From NCBI RefSeq assembly GCF_014773485.1, contig NZ_JACXBP010000006.1:358345-422344 (forward strand): a stretch of DNA of 64,000 bases, written 5' to 3'. Within the stretch, counting starts at the first letter, position 1. Every line of letters starts with the position of its first letter. The stretch comes from Erwinia aphidicola (lineage in GTDB: Bacteria; Pseudomonadota; Gammaproteobacteria; Enterobacterales; Enterobacteriaceae). Both the position numbers and the translations under genes were made by a program. The notes under the pieces were generated by a model that did not search any database, had not been told where the DNA came from, and saw only the letters and a list, made by a program, of their open reading frames with translations. Of this stretch, positions 35,391 through 44,018 are shown in pieces.

Positions 35391-36722
35391 TTACATCATG
35401 CCCGGCGCATCAAGGCCGGAACCGTCAATCAGGCGTTCATAGCGGAACGGCTTCGCATCAACAATCGGGGTATCGTGGGTGGCGAGATCGGCGGCAAGGC
35501 GCCCGGCACCGGGACCGATGCCAAAGCCGTGCGCGCTGTAACCCGCCGAAATAATCAGGCCCGGTAGCTTGCCGACGGGGGAGATCACCGGCACCGCGTC
35601 CGGCGTGCTGTCGATCATCCCGCCCCACGCCTGCTCAAGGCGCACGCCCGCCATCGACGGGAACTCGCTGCGCATCGCCGCCAGCCCCTCCTCCACCATC
35701 GCCATATCGGGATGGGGGTCGAGGATGCGGACTTTCTCGAACGGCGACACGCCATCCAGCTGCCAGCGCGCCAGCGCTTCCGGGCCGCGGATAAACGGGC
35801 TGATGCCGAGGTTAATCGTCAGGTTTTTACGCCGCGCCTTAAAGGTCGGATAGAACTGGCGGGCGTAACGCAGCCCCTGCGCGCCAGGCTCAAGGCGGCC
35901 ACGGCCGGAAACAGAGACGGTATAACTGCCGTCGAGCTGCGGGCGGCAGGCAAAGCCCGGCGTATACAGCGGCAGGGCAATTTTTTGTTCAATCGGCGCG
36001 GTGCGAAAAGCGGTGCCGATCACGTTGCCAAGCGGCAGATCGATACCGTGACGACGGCAGAACATAGATGTCCACGCCCCGCCCGCGCAGATCACGCTGC
36101 TGGTTTTGATCAGGCCGCGTTCGGTCACCACGCCGCTAACCTTACCGTTAGTGATATCCAGACCGCGCACCGCGCACTGCTGAAACACCAGCCCGCCAAG
36201 GCGCTGCGCCGCTATCGCCAGGCCCGGTGCCGCCAGTGAGGGTTCGGCATGACCATCGGTTGGCGATGACACCCCGCCCAGCCAGCGGCTGGAGCTGCCC
36301 GGCGTCATCTCTTTAGCGCGCGCGGCGGTGAGGATTTCGCTGTGAAAATCATAGCCTTTCGCCATGGTGTTCCACGCTTCCCAGGCGTTGATGTCAGCCT
36401 GGTTTTGGGTGGCGTACACCAGCCCGCTGCGGCGGAAGCCCAGCTCTTCGCCGGTCTCTTCGCCCAGTTCGGCCCAGCGCTGCAGGGCGTACTTGATCAG
36501 CGGCAGTTCACGCTCGTCGCGGTTCTGCTGGCGGCACCAGCCCCAGTTGCGGCTCGACTGCTCACCGCCGACCAGGCCCTTTTCAATCAGCACCACGCTG
36601 ACGCCTTTTTTTGCCAGTTCATAGGCCGCAGCCGCCCCGGCGATCCCGGCACCAATCACCACCACATCCGCTGCCGGTGGGAAATGTGGGCTGTCCTGTA
36701 CGTATCGAATCGGTGCTGGCAT
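35391..36722 (-). CDS. FAD-dependent oxidoreductase, DAO family (first)
   Basis: A 443-residue flavin oxidase/dehydrogenase. The dinucleotide-binding motif VVVIGAGIAGAAAAYELAKK begins near residue 20; SSRNWGWCRQQNRDE replaces the usual flavin-contact segment, and the C-terminal SAGYSAHGFGIGPGAGRLAA is the second FAD motif. The family oxidises D-amino acids, sarcosine, glycine betaine derivatives or amines to imines. Ribosome site AAGGAAC. It heads a tight set of four genes (FAD enzyme, GNAT, GhrA-like, M20) separated from the ABC genes by 151 bp that carry two palindromic repeats. Confidence 0.86.
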   Translation of the reverse strand: MPAPIRYVQDSPHFPPAADVVVIGAGIAGAAAAYELAKKGVSVVLIEKGLVGGEQSSRNWGWCRQQNRDERELPLIKYALQRWAELGEETGEELGFRRSGLVYATQNQADINAWEAWNTMAKGYDFHSEILTAARAKEMTPGSSSRWLGGVSSPTDGHAEPSLAAPGLAIAAQRLGGLVFQQCAVRGLDITNGKVSGVVTERGLIKTSSVICAGGAWTSMFCRRHGIDLPLGNVIGTAFRTAPIEQKIALPLYTPGFACRPQLDGSYTVSVSGRGRLEPGAQGLRYARQFYPTFKARRKNLTINLGISPFIRGPEALARWQLDGVSPFEKVRILDPHPDMAMVEEGLAAMRSEFPSMAGVRLEQAWGGMIDSTPDAVPVISPVGKLPGLIISAGYSAHGFGIGPGAGRLAADLATHDTPIVDAKPFRYERLIDGSGLDAPGMM

Positions 36723-36752
36723 GTTGTTCCTTACCTGAAAATTTATTAATGA

Positions 36753-36858
36753 GGGCGGACCGGAAAAGAGGGTCCGCCCCTACAGCAATCTCGTCGCAAC
36801 CTCGTTCGCCGCGACACCTATCTCATCGTAGGGGTCGACCATTTTTTTTGGTCGACCC
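36753..36858. repeat. Two short palindromic repeats between ABC ATPase and oxidase genes
   Basis: First copy: GGGCGGACC (36753-36761), nine-base loop, GGTCCGCCC (36771-36779), then CTAC. Second copy: GTAGGGGTCGACC (36828-36840), a T-rich loop, GGTCGACCC (36850-36858). Both belong to the dispersed family GTAGGGG-x-GACC / GGT-x-ACCC. They may weaken or end transcription here, or simply be mobile repeats. Confidence 0.6.
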
Positions 36859-36873
36859 GTGAAATTAATCTGC

Positions 36874-38538
36874 TTACAACGCGATATCGCTCTCCTGGTG
36901 CTCGTCGAGCCAGCCCTGGCGCAGCTCCGGTACCGCGCGCTTCAGGCGCTCATAGTACAGCTCGCTTGACGGCTTGTCGTAATCGGCGCGCGCCACCTGG
37001 GTGACCATGCGGCCATTTTTTACCACGATAATTTCGTCGCACACCGAGCGCACCGCGTGCAGGTCGTGGCTGATAAACAGCACCGACAGGCCCAGCTCGC
37101 GGCGCAGCTCGGTAATCAGATCCAGCACCGCCGCCGCTACCACGGTATCCAGCGCCGAGGTCACCTCATCACAGAGGATCAGGTCCGGCTCGGCGGCCAG
37201 CGCGCGCGCCAGATTGACGCGCTGCTTCTGCCCACCGGACAGCGACCACGGCTTGCGCCACAGCACGTTGCGCGGCAGGCGTACCAGGTCGAGCAGCTGG
37301 AACATCCGCCGCTCCAGCGCTGCACCGCGCAGCCCGTGGAACAGCTTCAGCGGGCGCTTGAGAATGGTCTCGATAGTGTGCGCCGGGTTGAGCGCGGTAT
37401 CCGCCATCTGGAACACGTACTGAATGCGGCGCAGCTCGTTTTCCGGGCGCTGGTGCATATCCCCGGCAATATAGTGGCCGTTAAACAGAATATGGCCGCC
37501 GCTCGGCTTGTTCATTCCGGCTATCGCGTGCGCCAGCGTGGTTTTGCCGGAGCCGGACTCGCCGATAATGCCAATCGCCTGGCCGCGATAGAGCTTGAAG
37601 TTAATCTCTTCGAGGATCTTAATCTTCGGCTGCCCTTCGGCGTCGAGCGGGCCGTACCCGGCGCTGAGGTCGCGCACCTGCAGCAGCGGCTGCACGTTCT
37701 CATCCTGCTCCTGCCACGGGCTGGGGCGCGTTTTCTGCTTCGCCGCCTCCAGCAGCAGATGGCTGTACTCCGCCACCGGGGCGCGCAGCAGCTGCTCGGT
37801 GGTGCCGTATTCGGCGATATTGCCCTTTAGCAGCACCAGGATTTTATCCGCCATCTGCGCCACTACCGCCAGGTCGTGGCTGACGTAAATAGCGGTGGTG
37901 CCACGCTGGCGCACCACGCGGCGGAAGGCCTTCAGCACCTCCACCTGGGTTGTCACGTCGAGCGCGGTGGTCGGTTCGTCGAGGATCACCACCTCCGGGT
38001 CGCTAATCAGCGCCATCGCCGTCATCAGGCGCTGTAGCTGCCCGCCGGAGACCTGATGCGGATAGCGGTCACCGATGGTTTCCGGGTTGGGCAGCGCCAG
38101 TTCGCGGAACAGCTCAATCGCTTTGGTTTCAGCAGCGGCGCGGCTCATCACCCCGTGGATCACCACCGGCTCGACCACCTGGTCCATGATCTTCATCGCA
38201 GGGTTAAACGAGGCCGCGGCACTCTGGGCGATGTAGGCTACCTTGTTGCCGCGAAACTGGCACAGCTGCGCGGGAGTTAATGAGGTGACATCGGTTCCGG
38301 CCACGTGCACGGTGCCGCCCGCAATCTTGCAGCCGTGGCGGGCATAGCCCATCAGCGCCAGCGCAATGGTGGTTTTGCCAGAGCCGGACTCGCCGATCAG
38401 CGCCAGCACTTCACCCTTCTGCACGGTGAAACGAATATCGGAAACCAGGCTTAACTCATGGCCGTCGTCAGCGCTGGCGGTGACGCGCAGGTTCTCGACC
38501 GACACCATCGGGGTGGAGGCGTGTGGCGTAATATTCAT
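36874..38538 (-). CDS. Fused dipeptide/oligopeptide-type ABC transporter ATPase
   Basis: A 554-residue protein with two complete nucleotide-binding domains, equivalent to DppD plus DppF in one chain. Domain 1: Walker A GESGSGKTT (about 50-58), signature VSGGQ, Walker B VVILDEPTTALD. Domain 2: GESGSGKTT (about 327-335), signature LSGGQ, Walker B LILCDEVTSALD. It energises the two permeases upstream. Its start overlaps the stop of the permease (ATGA at 38538). Fused ATPases of this kind occur in GsiA/YejF-type systems; the substrate cannot be read from the ATPase. Confidence 0.92.
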   Translation of the reverse strand: MNITPHASTPMVSVENLRVTASADDGHELSLVSDIRFTVQKGEVLALIGESGSGKTTIALALMGYARHGCKIAGGTVHVAGTDVTSLTPAQLCQFRGNKVAYIAQSAAASFNPAMKIMDQVVEPVVIHGVMSRAAAETKAIELFRELALPNPETIGDRYPHQVSGGQLQRLMTAMALISDPEVVILDEPTTALDVTTQVEVLKAFRRVVRQRGTTAIYVSHDLAVVAQMADKILVLLKGNIAEYGTTEQLLRAPVAEYSHLLLEAAKQKTRPSPWQEQDENVQPLLQVRDLSAGYGPLDAEGQPKIKILEEINFKLYRGQAIGIIGESGSGKTTLAHAIAGMNKPSGGHILFNGHYIAGDMHQRPENELRRIQYVFQMADTALNPAHTIETILKRPLKLFHGLRGAALERRMFQLLDLVRLPRNVLWRKPWSLSGGQKQRVNLARALAAEPDLILCDEVTSALDTVVAAAVLDLITELRRELGLSVLFISHDLHAVRSVCDEIIVVKNGRMVTQVARADYDKPSSELYYERLKRAVPELRQGWLDEHQESDIAL

Positions 38539-39389
38539 GCAACCCCCTTAGCGACTACGGTTAATGAACGCATTGACTGTAAGCTGTCGATAAACAGGTT
38601 GGCGCCGATAGTCAGGCTGGCAATCGCCACCGCCGGCATCAGCACCGCCGGGGAGCCGTCAAACAACCCCTGCAAGTTTTCACGTACCAGCGTGCCCCAG
38701 TCGGCATAAGGCGGCTGAACCCCAAGGCCAAGGAAGCTCAGGCCGCTGAGCAGCAGCACGATATAGACGAAACGCAGGCCGAAGTCGGTGAGCATCGGGT
38801 GCAGCATATTCGGCAGGATGTCGTGGATAGCAACGTACAGGCGGCTTTCACCGCGCAGGCGCGAGGCCTGCACGTAGTCCATTGAACGCAGGTTCGAGGC
38901 CATGGCATAGGCGATACGGTAGGCGCCCGGCCAGTAGGTAAACACCGCGGTGATAATCAGCATCGGCAGCGACGAGCCAAACACCGCAACGATCATCAGC
39001 GCCAGAATTTTGCCCGGCAGCACCAGCATCGCGTCGTTGATGCGCCCCAGCACCTCCTCCAGCCAGCGCCCGGCGACCGCCGCCAGCAGCGCCAGCAGCG
39101 TACCCACCAGGCTCGCCAGCAGCGCGGCACTGAGCGCCAGGCCGATAGAGTAGCGCGCGCCGAACAGAATACGGCTGAAGATGTCGCGCCCGAGGTAATC
39201 GGTGCCGAACCAGAACTCGCGGCTGAAGTCGCCGAACAGCGGACCGCCGCCGATATCCTCAAGATTGTGCGGCGCCAGCGCGGTGCCGAATACCGCCATC
39301 ACGATCCAGAACAGGGTGATCAGCAGGCCAATACGTCCGCTGACGGAGAGAGATTGAAAAAAGCGCCACGGCAGCGTGAGTGTGTTCAT
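38535..39389 (-). CDS. ABC transporter permease, DppC type
   Basis: A 284-residue inner-membrane permease. I use ATG 39389 (MNTLTLPWRFFQSLSVSGRI), which overlaps the DppB-type stop as TGATG; a longer frame lacks a ribosome site. It has about six membrane helices. FGTDYLGRDIFSRILFGARY is the conserved DppC/OppC segment, and LRGESRLYVAIHDILPNMLH is the EAA loop that contacts the ATPase. It pairs with the DppB-type permease. Confidence 0.92.
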   Translation of the reverse strand: MNTLTLPWRFFQSLSVSGRIGLLITLFWIVMAVFGTALAPHNLEDIGGGPLFGDFSREFWFGTDYLGRDIFSRILFGARYSIGLALSAALLASLVGTLLALLAAVAGRWLEEVLGRINDAMLVLPGKILALMIVAVFGSSLPMLIITAVFTYWPGAYRIAYAMASNLRSMDYVQASRLRGESRLYVAIHDILPNMLHPMLTDFGLRFVYIVLLLSGLSFLGLGVQPPYADWGTLVRENLQGLFDGSPAVLMPAVAIASLTIGANLFIDSLQSMRSLTVVAKGVA

Positions 39390-40342
39390 CAGCCCCTCCA
39401 CTTAGGATTGAATGCAATAGTCAGGACGTCAGCAATCATCAGCAGTACCAGGTAGCAGACGGCGAAGAACATCACGCACAGCTGCACCACCGGCAGGTCG
39501 CGGTTGCTCACCGCATCAACCATCTGGCTGGCCAGCCCCGGATAACTGAAGATACTTTCGATAATTATCACCCCGCCAAACAGGTAGGAGAGGCTGAGGG
39601 AGATGGCGTTAGCAATCGGTCCGACCGCGTTGGGCAGCGCATGGCGCAGCATGGCACGCAGTGGGGAGACGCCTTTCAGCAACGTCATCTCCAGGTACGG
39701 GCTGTCCATCTGGTTGACGATCGCGGCACGCGTCATGCGCGCCATCTGCGCCACCACCACGCAGCACAGGGTCATCACCGGCAGCGCGAAGGTGCGCAGG
39801 AAGCCGAGAAAATCCTGATGCGTGGAGCCGAGCGACATCGCCGGCACCCAGTGCAGCTTAACGGCGAAGATGATCACCGCCACGGTCGCCACCAGGAACT
39901 CCGGCACCGCGACCACCGCCATGGTGCTGACCACCAGCGCCCGGTCCAGCAGCGAGCCGCGCTTCATTGCGGCAGTGATGCCGATGATCAGCGCGACCGG
40001 CACCGAGACCAGGGTGGTGGTCGCCGCCAGCTGGAAGGTGGCAGGAATACGCTGCGCCACCAGCTGGGTCACCGGCAGGTTACTGGCAAACGATGTACCG
40101 AAATCACCATGAAGCATTCCGAATAGCCAGCTGAAATAGCGCATCAGCAGCGGCTGGTCGAGCCCGAGCTGCTGGCGCAGCGCCGCCACCGTTTCTGCAG
40201 TCGCCGACTGGCCAAGGATCATCTGCGCCGCATCGCCCGGCAGCATGCTGGTAATGAAAAATACCAGCGCTGAGACGATAAAGAGCGTAAGTAAACCCGA
40301 CCCTATTCGCCGGAGTATCAGTGTGAGAATGTACCGGTTCAT
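39389..40342 (-). CDS. ABC transporter permease, DppB type
   Basis: A 317-residue inner-membrane permease beginning MNRYILTLILRRIGSGLLTL at 40342, with AGGAG upstream; a longer frame has no such support. RRIGSGLLTLFIVSALVFFI is the first helix, PGDAAQMILGQSAT the DppB-family segment, and TLLKGVSPLRAMLRHALPNA the EAA-like ATPase-contact loop. It lies 28 bp after the binding-protein gene. Confidence 0.92.
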   Translation of the reverse strand: MNRYILTLILRRIGSGLLTLFIVSALVFFITSMLPGDAAQMILGQSATAETVAALRQQLGLDQPLLMRYFSWLFGMLHGDFGTSFASNLPVTQLVAQRIPATFQLAATTTLVSVPVALIIGITAAMKRGSLLDRALVVSTMAVVAVPEFLVATVAVIIFAVKLHWVPAMSLGSTHQDFLGFLRTFALPVMTLCCVVVAQMARMTRAAIVNQMDSPYLEMTLLKGVSPLRAMLRHALPNAVGPIANAISLSLSYLFGGVIIIESIFSYPGLASQMVDAVSNRDLPVVQLCVMFFAVCYLVLLMIADVLTIAFNPKWRG

Positions 40343-40370
40343 CGCCGTTCTCCTGCTCAGTGTGTAGAGA

Positions 40371-41975
40371 TTAAGCCGACAGCCACGCGAACTCATGGAA
40401 GCGGTAACCCATCATCATGCCCGATGGCCAGGCCTCCACCCCTTTCACCTTATTGCTACAGCCATCCATGGTGCTGATAAAGGCCGGGATCAGGGTGCCG
40501 CAGTTGTCGTACACCAGCTGCTGCATGTCGCCATACATCTGCTTGCGCTTCGCCTGGTCGCTTTCGCCGCGGGCGGCGCTCAGCAGCTGATCGAACTGGG
40601 CGTTTTTCCAGCCGGATTCGTTCCAGGGCGCCGAGGACTGGTAAAACTGCGAGAACAGCATATCCAGCGTCGGGCGCGGGTTAATTGAGCCGTAGCCGAC
40701 CGGATCTTTCATCCAGTGCGCCGACCAGTAGCCGTCATACGGCACGCGGCGCACCGCAACGTTGAGACCCGCACTACGGGCAATCTGCTGCAGCAGCTGG
40801 CCGCCTTCTACCGCCCCTTCGATATTTGGCGTGGTGATCACTTCCACCTTCGCGCCGACCATATTGGCTTTTTTCAGGTGGAATTTCGCTTTGTCGAGAT
40901 CCAGCGGGCGCTGCGGGATATCCTTATTGAACATCGGGTGCCACGGCGGAACCGGGGTATCGTTACCGACGGTACCAAAGCCCTGCAGCACGGTTTTCAC
41001 GATCATTTCACGCGGCTGCAGATACTTCATTGCCAGCACGAAATCTGGGTTGCTGCCAGGCGCTTTATCGGTGCGAATAATCAGGTCGCTGTACATGCCG
41101 GACTTGCTCTCCATGATGGTGAACTGCCCGTTCTGCTTCAGGCGTTTCACATCGTTAGCGGAGAGCGTAGAGACGATATGCAGGTCGCCGGACATCAGCG
41201 CATTGACGCGCGCCGCCGGATCGGTGACGCCCATCAGCTCCACTTCGTCGAGGTGCGGCAGGCCCGGCTTCCAGTAATTTTTGTTCTTCGCGCCCAGGGT
41301 ACGCACACCCGGCTGGAACGCCTTCAGGACGAATGGCCCGGTGCCGATGGCTTTGCTGAAGTCTTTGGTGCCGTCCTGCACAATCAGGAACGAGCTGGTG
41401 GCGAGGATAGACGGCAGGTCAACGTTGGCCTGCTCCAGCACGATCGAGACCTCGGTCGGGCTGACCGCTTTAATCTCTTTCATCTGGCTGGCGAGGGTGA
41501 TCACCGTCGAGGCCACCGCCGGATCTTTATGGCGGCTGAGAGAGTAAACCACATCGGCGGCGCTCAGGGCTTTGCCGTCGTGGAAGGTGACGCCCGGGCG
41601 CAGTTTGATGCGCCAGTTGATACCGTCGGTACTGTCAAATGACTCCGCCAGCGCGGGCTGCGCCTTGAGGTTTTTATCCAGCTCGGTCAGGCCGCTGTAG
41701 AACATAAACTGGCGGCAGTAGTCGCCGCTGTTGCTGCCTTTGGCCGGGTCGAGGGTATCGCTGGCTGAGGCATTCGCCACCGCCGCACGCAGCTTGCCGC
41801 CCATTACCGGGGTTTCCGCCGCGAAGCTGAACTCCGGGAAGCCGATCAGGCCGGTACTCATCACCGCGCCGGCGGACAGCAGCTTCATCATGCCGCGTCG
41901 TGAAATGGCAACATCCGTTATCGCCTGGGTCAAATTCGGGTTAACGCGGCTAAATTCTTTGCGAAATTTACTCAT
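40371..41975 (-). CDS. Periplasmic solute-binding protein, DppA/OppA family, Tat signal
   Basis: A 534-residue extracytoplasmic receptor of the SBP family 5 (dipeptide, oligopeptide, nickel, opine and others). I start at 41975 (MSKFRKEFSRVNPNLTQ), with GAGGG upstream; the longer frame runs into the next gene. The leader holds SRRGMMKLLSAGAVM (RR at 26-27), a twin-arginine signal with Met in place of Phe, then cleavage near SFAAETP. Family marks are WRIKLRPGVTFHDGKALSAA and DVVYSLSRHKDP. A Tat leader suggests folding or cofactor needs before export. The ligand is unknown; context suggests an amine- or amide-containing molecule. Confidence 0.9.
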   Translation of the reverse strand: MSKFRKEFSRVNPNLTQAITDVAISRRGMMKLLSAGAVMSTGLIGFPEFSFAAETPVMGGKLRAAVANASASDTLDPAKGSNSGDYCRQFMFYSGLTELDKNLKAQPALAESFDSTDGINWRIKLRPGVTFHDGKALSAADVVYSLSRHKDPAVASTVITLASQMKEIKAVSPTEVSIVLEQANVDLPSILATSSFLIVQDGTKDFSKAIGTGPFVLKAFQPGVRTLGAKNKNYWKPGLPHLDEVELMGVTDPAARVNALMSGDLHIVSTLSANDVKRLKQNGQFTIMESKSGMYSDLIIRTDKAPGSNPDFVLAMKYLQPREMIVKTVLQGFGTVGNDTPVPPWHPMFNKDIPQRPLDLDKAKFHLKKANMVGAKVEVITTPNIEGAVEGGQLLQQIARSAGLNVAVRRVPYDGYWSAHWMKDPVGYGSINPRPTLDMLFSQFYQSSAPWNESGWKNAQFDQLLSAARGESDQAKRKQMYGDMQQLVYDNCGTLIPAFISTMDGCSNKVKGVEAWPSGMMMGYRFHEFAWLSA

Positions 41976-42009
41976 CTGCACACCCTCAAAATCGTTATGG
42001 TTGAAATCG

Positions 42010-43287
42010 TTAAGAGAAGCGATCCTTCGCCTTATAGTAGAGACCCGCGACAGGCAGGAACCACGGTTTGCCAAAGTAGCCGGGAACCGCAGGCCAGGCG
42101 CTGCGCTGCCAGGGATTGTTATTGGCTTTTTCTGCAACCAGGTCCGCCATGACCCGCCCCATCCACACTGACATCTGGGTACCGTGCCCGCTGTAGCCGA
42201 GCGAATAGAACACCCCTTCGTGCTCACCCGCGTGCGGCAGGCGGTCGGCAGTCATATCCACCAGCCCGCCCCAGCAGTAATCAATCGGTACATCACCCAA
42301 CGCCGGGAACATCTTCTGCATGCCGGCTTTCAGCACATCGCCGCTTTTGGCGTCGGAGGTCGGGCTGCTGACGGCGAAGCGCGCCCGTCCGCCAAACACC
42401 AGACGCCGATCGGCGGTGGTGCGGATATAGTTGCCCAGATTGAGCGACGTGACGTAGGTACGGTCACCCGGCAGGATCTGCTGTAATAAAGAGTCGGGCA
42501 GCGGTGCGGTGACGGTAACAAAGCTGCCGACCGGAATGATGCGGCGCTGGAACCAGTCAAACGGACCGATGTTGGAGCAGCCGGTGGCCATCAGCACTTT
42601 CTCAGCAACGATATCGCCCTGCGCGGTGCTGACGCGGTGACGGTAGCCGTTGAGGCGCGTCAGGCCGGTAACGGCACGCTGCGGATAGATGGCGGCGCCG
42701 GCACGGGCAGCGGCTTCGGCCAGCCCCACGCCGAATTTGCCCATGTGCATCTGCCCGCCGTGGCGCTGTAACAGCCCGCCGTGGAAGGCGGGCGAGTCGA
42801 TTTCCCGCTTCACATCGTCGGCACTGAGGATTTCAACATCCGGGTCGACGTGGCGTTTCATCATCTCGCACGCCGCCACCAGCGACGGCAGGTGTGAGGC
42901 CTTGCTGGCCAGCTTCAGCTTGCCGCAGCGGCGGAAGTCGCAGTCGATCTGCTCGTCAGCTACCACGCTCTGCACGTAATCGACCGCATCGGCGAACGCC
43001 CGGTAGTAGCGCGTCGCCTGCTCCACGCCCTGGCTCTCCACCAGTGCCGAAAAGTTCTGCGCCACCCCGGTGTTACAGTGGCCGCCGTTGCGGCCGGATG
43101 CCTGGCTCATCACCTCGCCCGCTTCCAGCACCACCACGTTCACCCCGCTGCGCGCCAGGTTCAGCGCCGCCGAGATGCCGGTAAAACCACCGCCAATTAC
43201 CACCACATCGGCGGTGGCAGGCAGGTCGCCTGTCGCTGCACCGGTGAATGCGGGTGCCGTTGCCTGCCAGAATGATTCCAGTTTCAT
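42010..43287 (-). CDS. FAD-dependent oxidoreductase, PuuB/DAO family (second)
   Basis: A 425-residue flavoenzyme resembling PuuB, which oxidises gamma-glutamylputrescine. The FAD motif is VVVIGGGFTGISAALNLARS (about 29-48), followed by ASGRNGGHCNTGVAQ, the flavin-proximal segment of the PuuB/glycine oxidase group; the C-terminal YSLGYSGHGTQMSVWMGRVM is the second motif. GAGGAG precedes the ATG. Being between an aldehyde dehydrogenase/HAD pair and the ABC importer, it probably turns the imported amine into an aldehyde. Exact substrate unknown. Confidence 0.87.
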   Translation of the reverse strand: MKLESFWQATAPAFTGAATGDLPATADVVVIGGGFTGISAALNLARSGVNVVVLEAGEVMSQASGRNGGHCNTGVAQNFSALVESQGVEQATRYYRAFADAVDYVQSVVADEQIDCDFRRCGKLKLASKASHLPSLVAACEMMKRHVDPDVEILSADDVKREIDSPAFHGGLLQRHGGQMHMGKFGVGLAEAAARAGAAIYPQRAVTGLTRLNGYRHRVSTAQGDIVAEKVLMATGCSNIGPFDWFQRRIIPVGSFVTVTAPLPDSLLQQILPGDRTYVTSLNLGNYIRTTADRRLVFGGRARFAVSSPTSDAKSGDVLKAGMQKMFPALGDVPIDYCWGGLVDMTADRLPHAGEHEGVFYSLGYSGHGTQMSVWMGRVMADLVAEKANNNPWQRSAWPAVPGYFGKPWFLPVAGLYYKAKDRFS

Positions 43288-43306
43288 CGCTCTGCTCCTC
43301 TGAGGC

Positions 43307-43975
43307 TTACAGCCCTACTACGCCAGGAAGTCCGCCAATATCTTTAATCTCGGTGTACTCGTAGGCCGGGTTGCCCGGGCCGTGACCGCGATTAACAAAC
43401 ACTTTGTTTTTGATGCCGAGGTCATAGGCGGTCATCAGGTCATAACGCAGGCTGCTGGAGACGTGCAGGATCTCTTCCGGCCCGCAGTTCAGCTTGTTGA
43501 GCATGTACTCGAAGCCCTTCATCTGCGGCTTATAGGCACCGACCTCTTCGGCGGTGATAGTCATGTGGATCGGGGCTCCGAGGCGCGGCACATGATTTTT
43601 GATCAGCTCATCGGTGGAGTTGGTCAGCAGCACCAGCGGAAACGCTTTGGCAACAGTGGCCAGGCCTGCCGGCACGTCGGGATGCGGCCCCCAGGTTGCG
43701 CAGGCGGTCATCACTGCAGCACAATCCTGGTCAGTACACTCCACGCCCCATTTGTTGCAGGTGCGGTACAGCGCGTTAGCCACCACCAGCGGATAGAGCT
43801 TAAATGCGCCCAGCACTTCATCCATGCGGTAGTGAGAGAAGTCGGTGGTGAAGGCCTCCATACGGTCCGGGCTGACGCGATCGGCGAACACGGCGGCGGC
43901 GGCACCGGCCATGTCGAAGTTGATCAGCGTGCCGTAACAGTCGAAGGTGATGTATTTCGGTTTAAACACAGCCAT
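43307..43975 (-). CDS. HAD-superfamily hydrolase, haloacid dehalogenase type II
   Basis: A 222-residue HAD enzyme. The nucleophile Asp is in ITFDCYGTLINFD (about residue 11), motif II in PLVLLTNSTDEL, and the motif III Lys in GAYKPQMKGFEYML; VSSSLRYDLMTAYDLG closes the active site. This arrangement matches 2-haloacid dehalogenase type II enzymes, although many relatives act on other small acids or phosphates. Flanked by amine oxidase and aldehyde dehydrogenase, it is more likely to act on a pathway intermediate than on a haloacid; that is inference. Confidence 0.85.
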   Translation of the reverse strand: MAVFKPKYITFDCYGTLINFDMAGAAAAVFADRVSPDRMEAFTTDFSHYRMDEVLGAFKLYPLVVANALYRTCNKWGVECTDQDCAAVMTACATWGPHPDVPAGLATVAKAFPLVLLTNSTDELIKNHVPRLGAPIHMTITAEEVGAYKPQMKGFEYMLNKLNCGPEEILHVSSSLRYDLMTAYDLGIKNKVFVNRGHGPGNPAYEYTEIKDIGGLPGVVGL

Positions 43976-44018
43976 TACGCTACCTCTTTAGAGTTCGGTT
44001 TATGGATGAAATCAGTGA

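Noticed and set aside
43307..43975. True haloacid degradation gene
   Set aside because: Motifs fit the family, but no other dehalogenation or haloacid uptake gene is near; the substrate is more likely a pathway intermediate.
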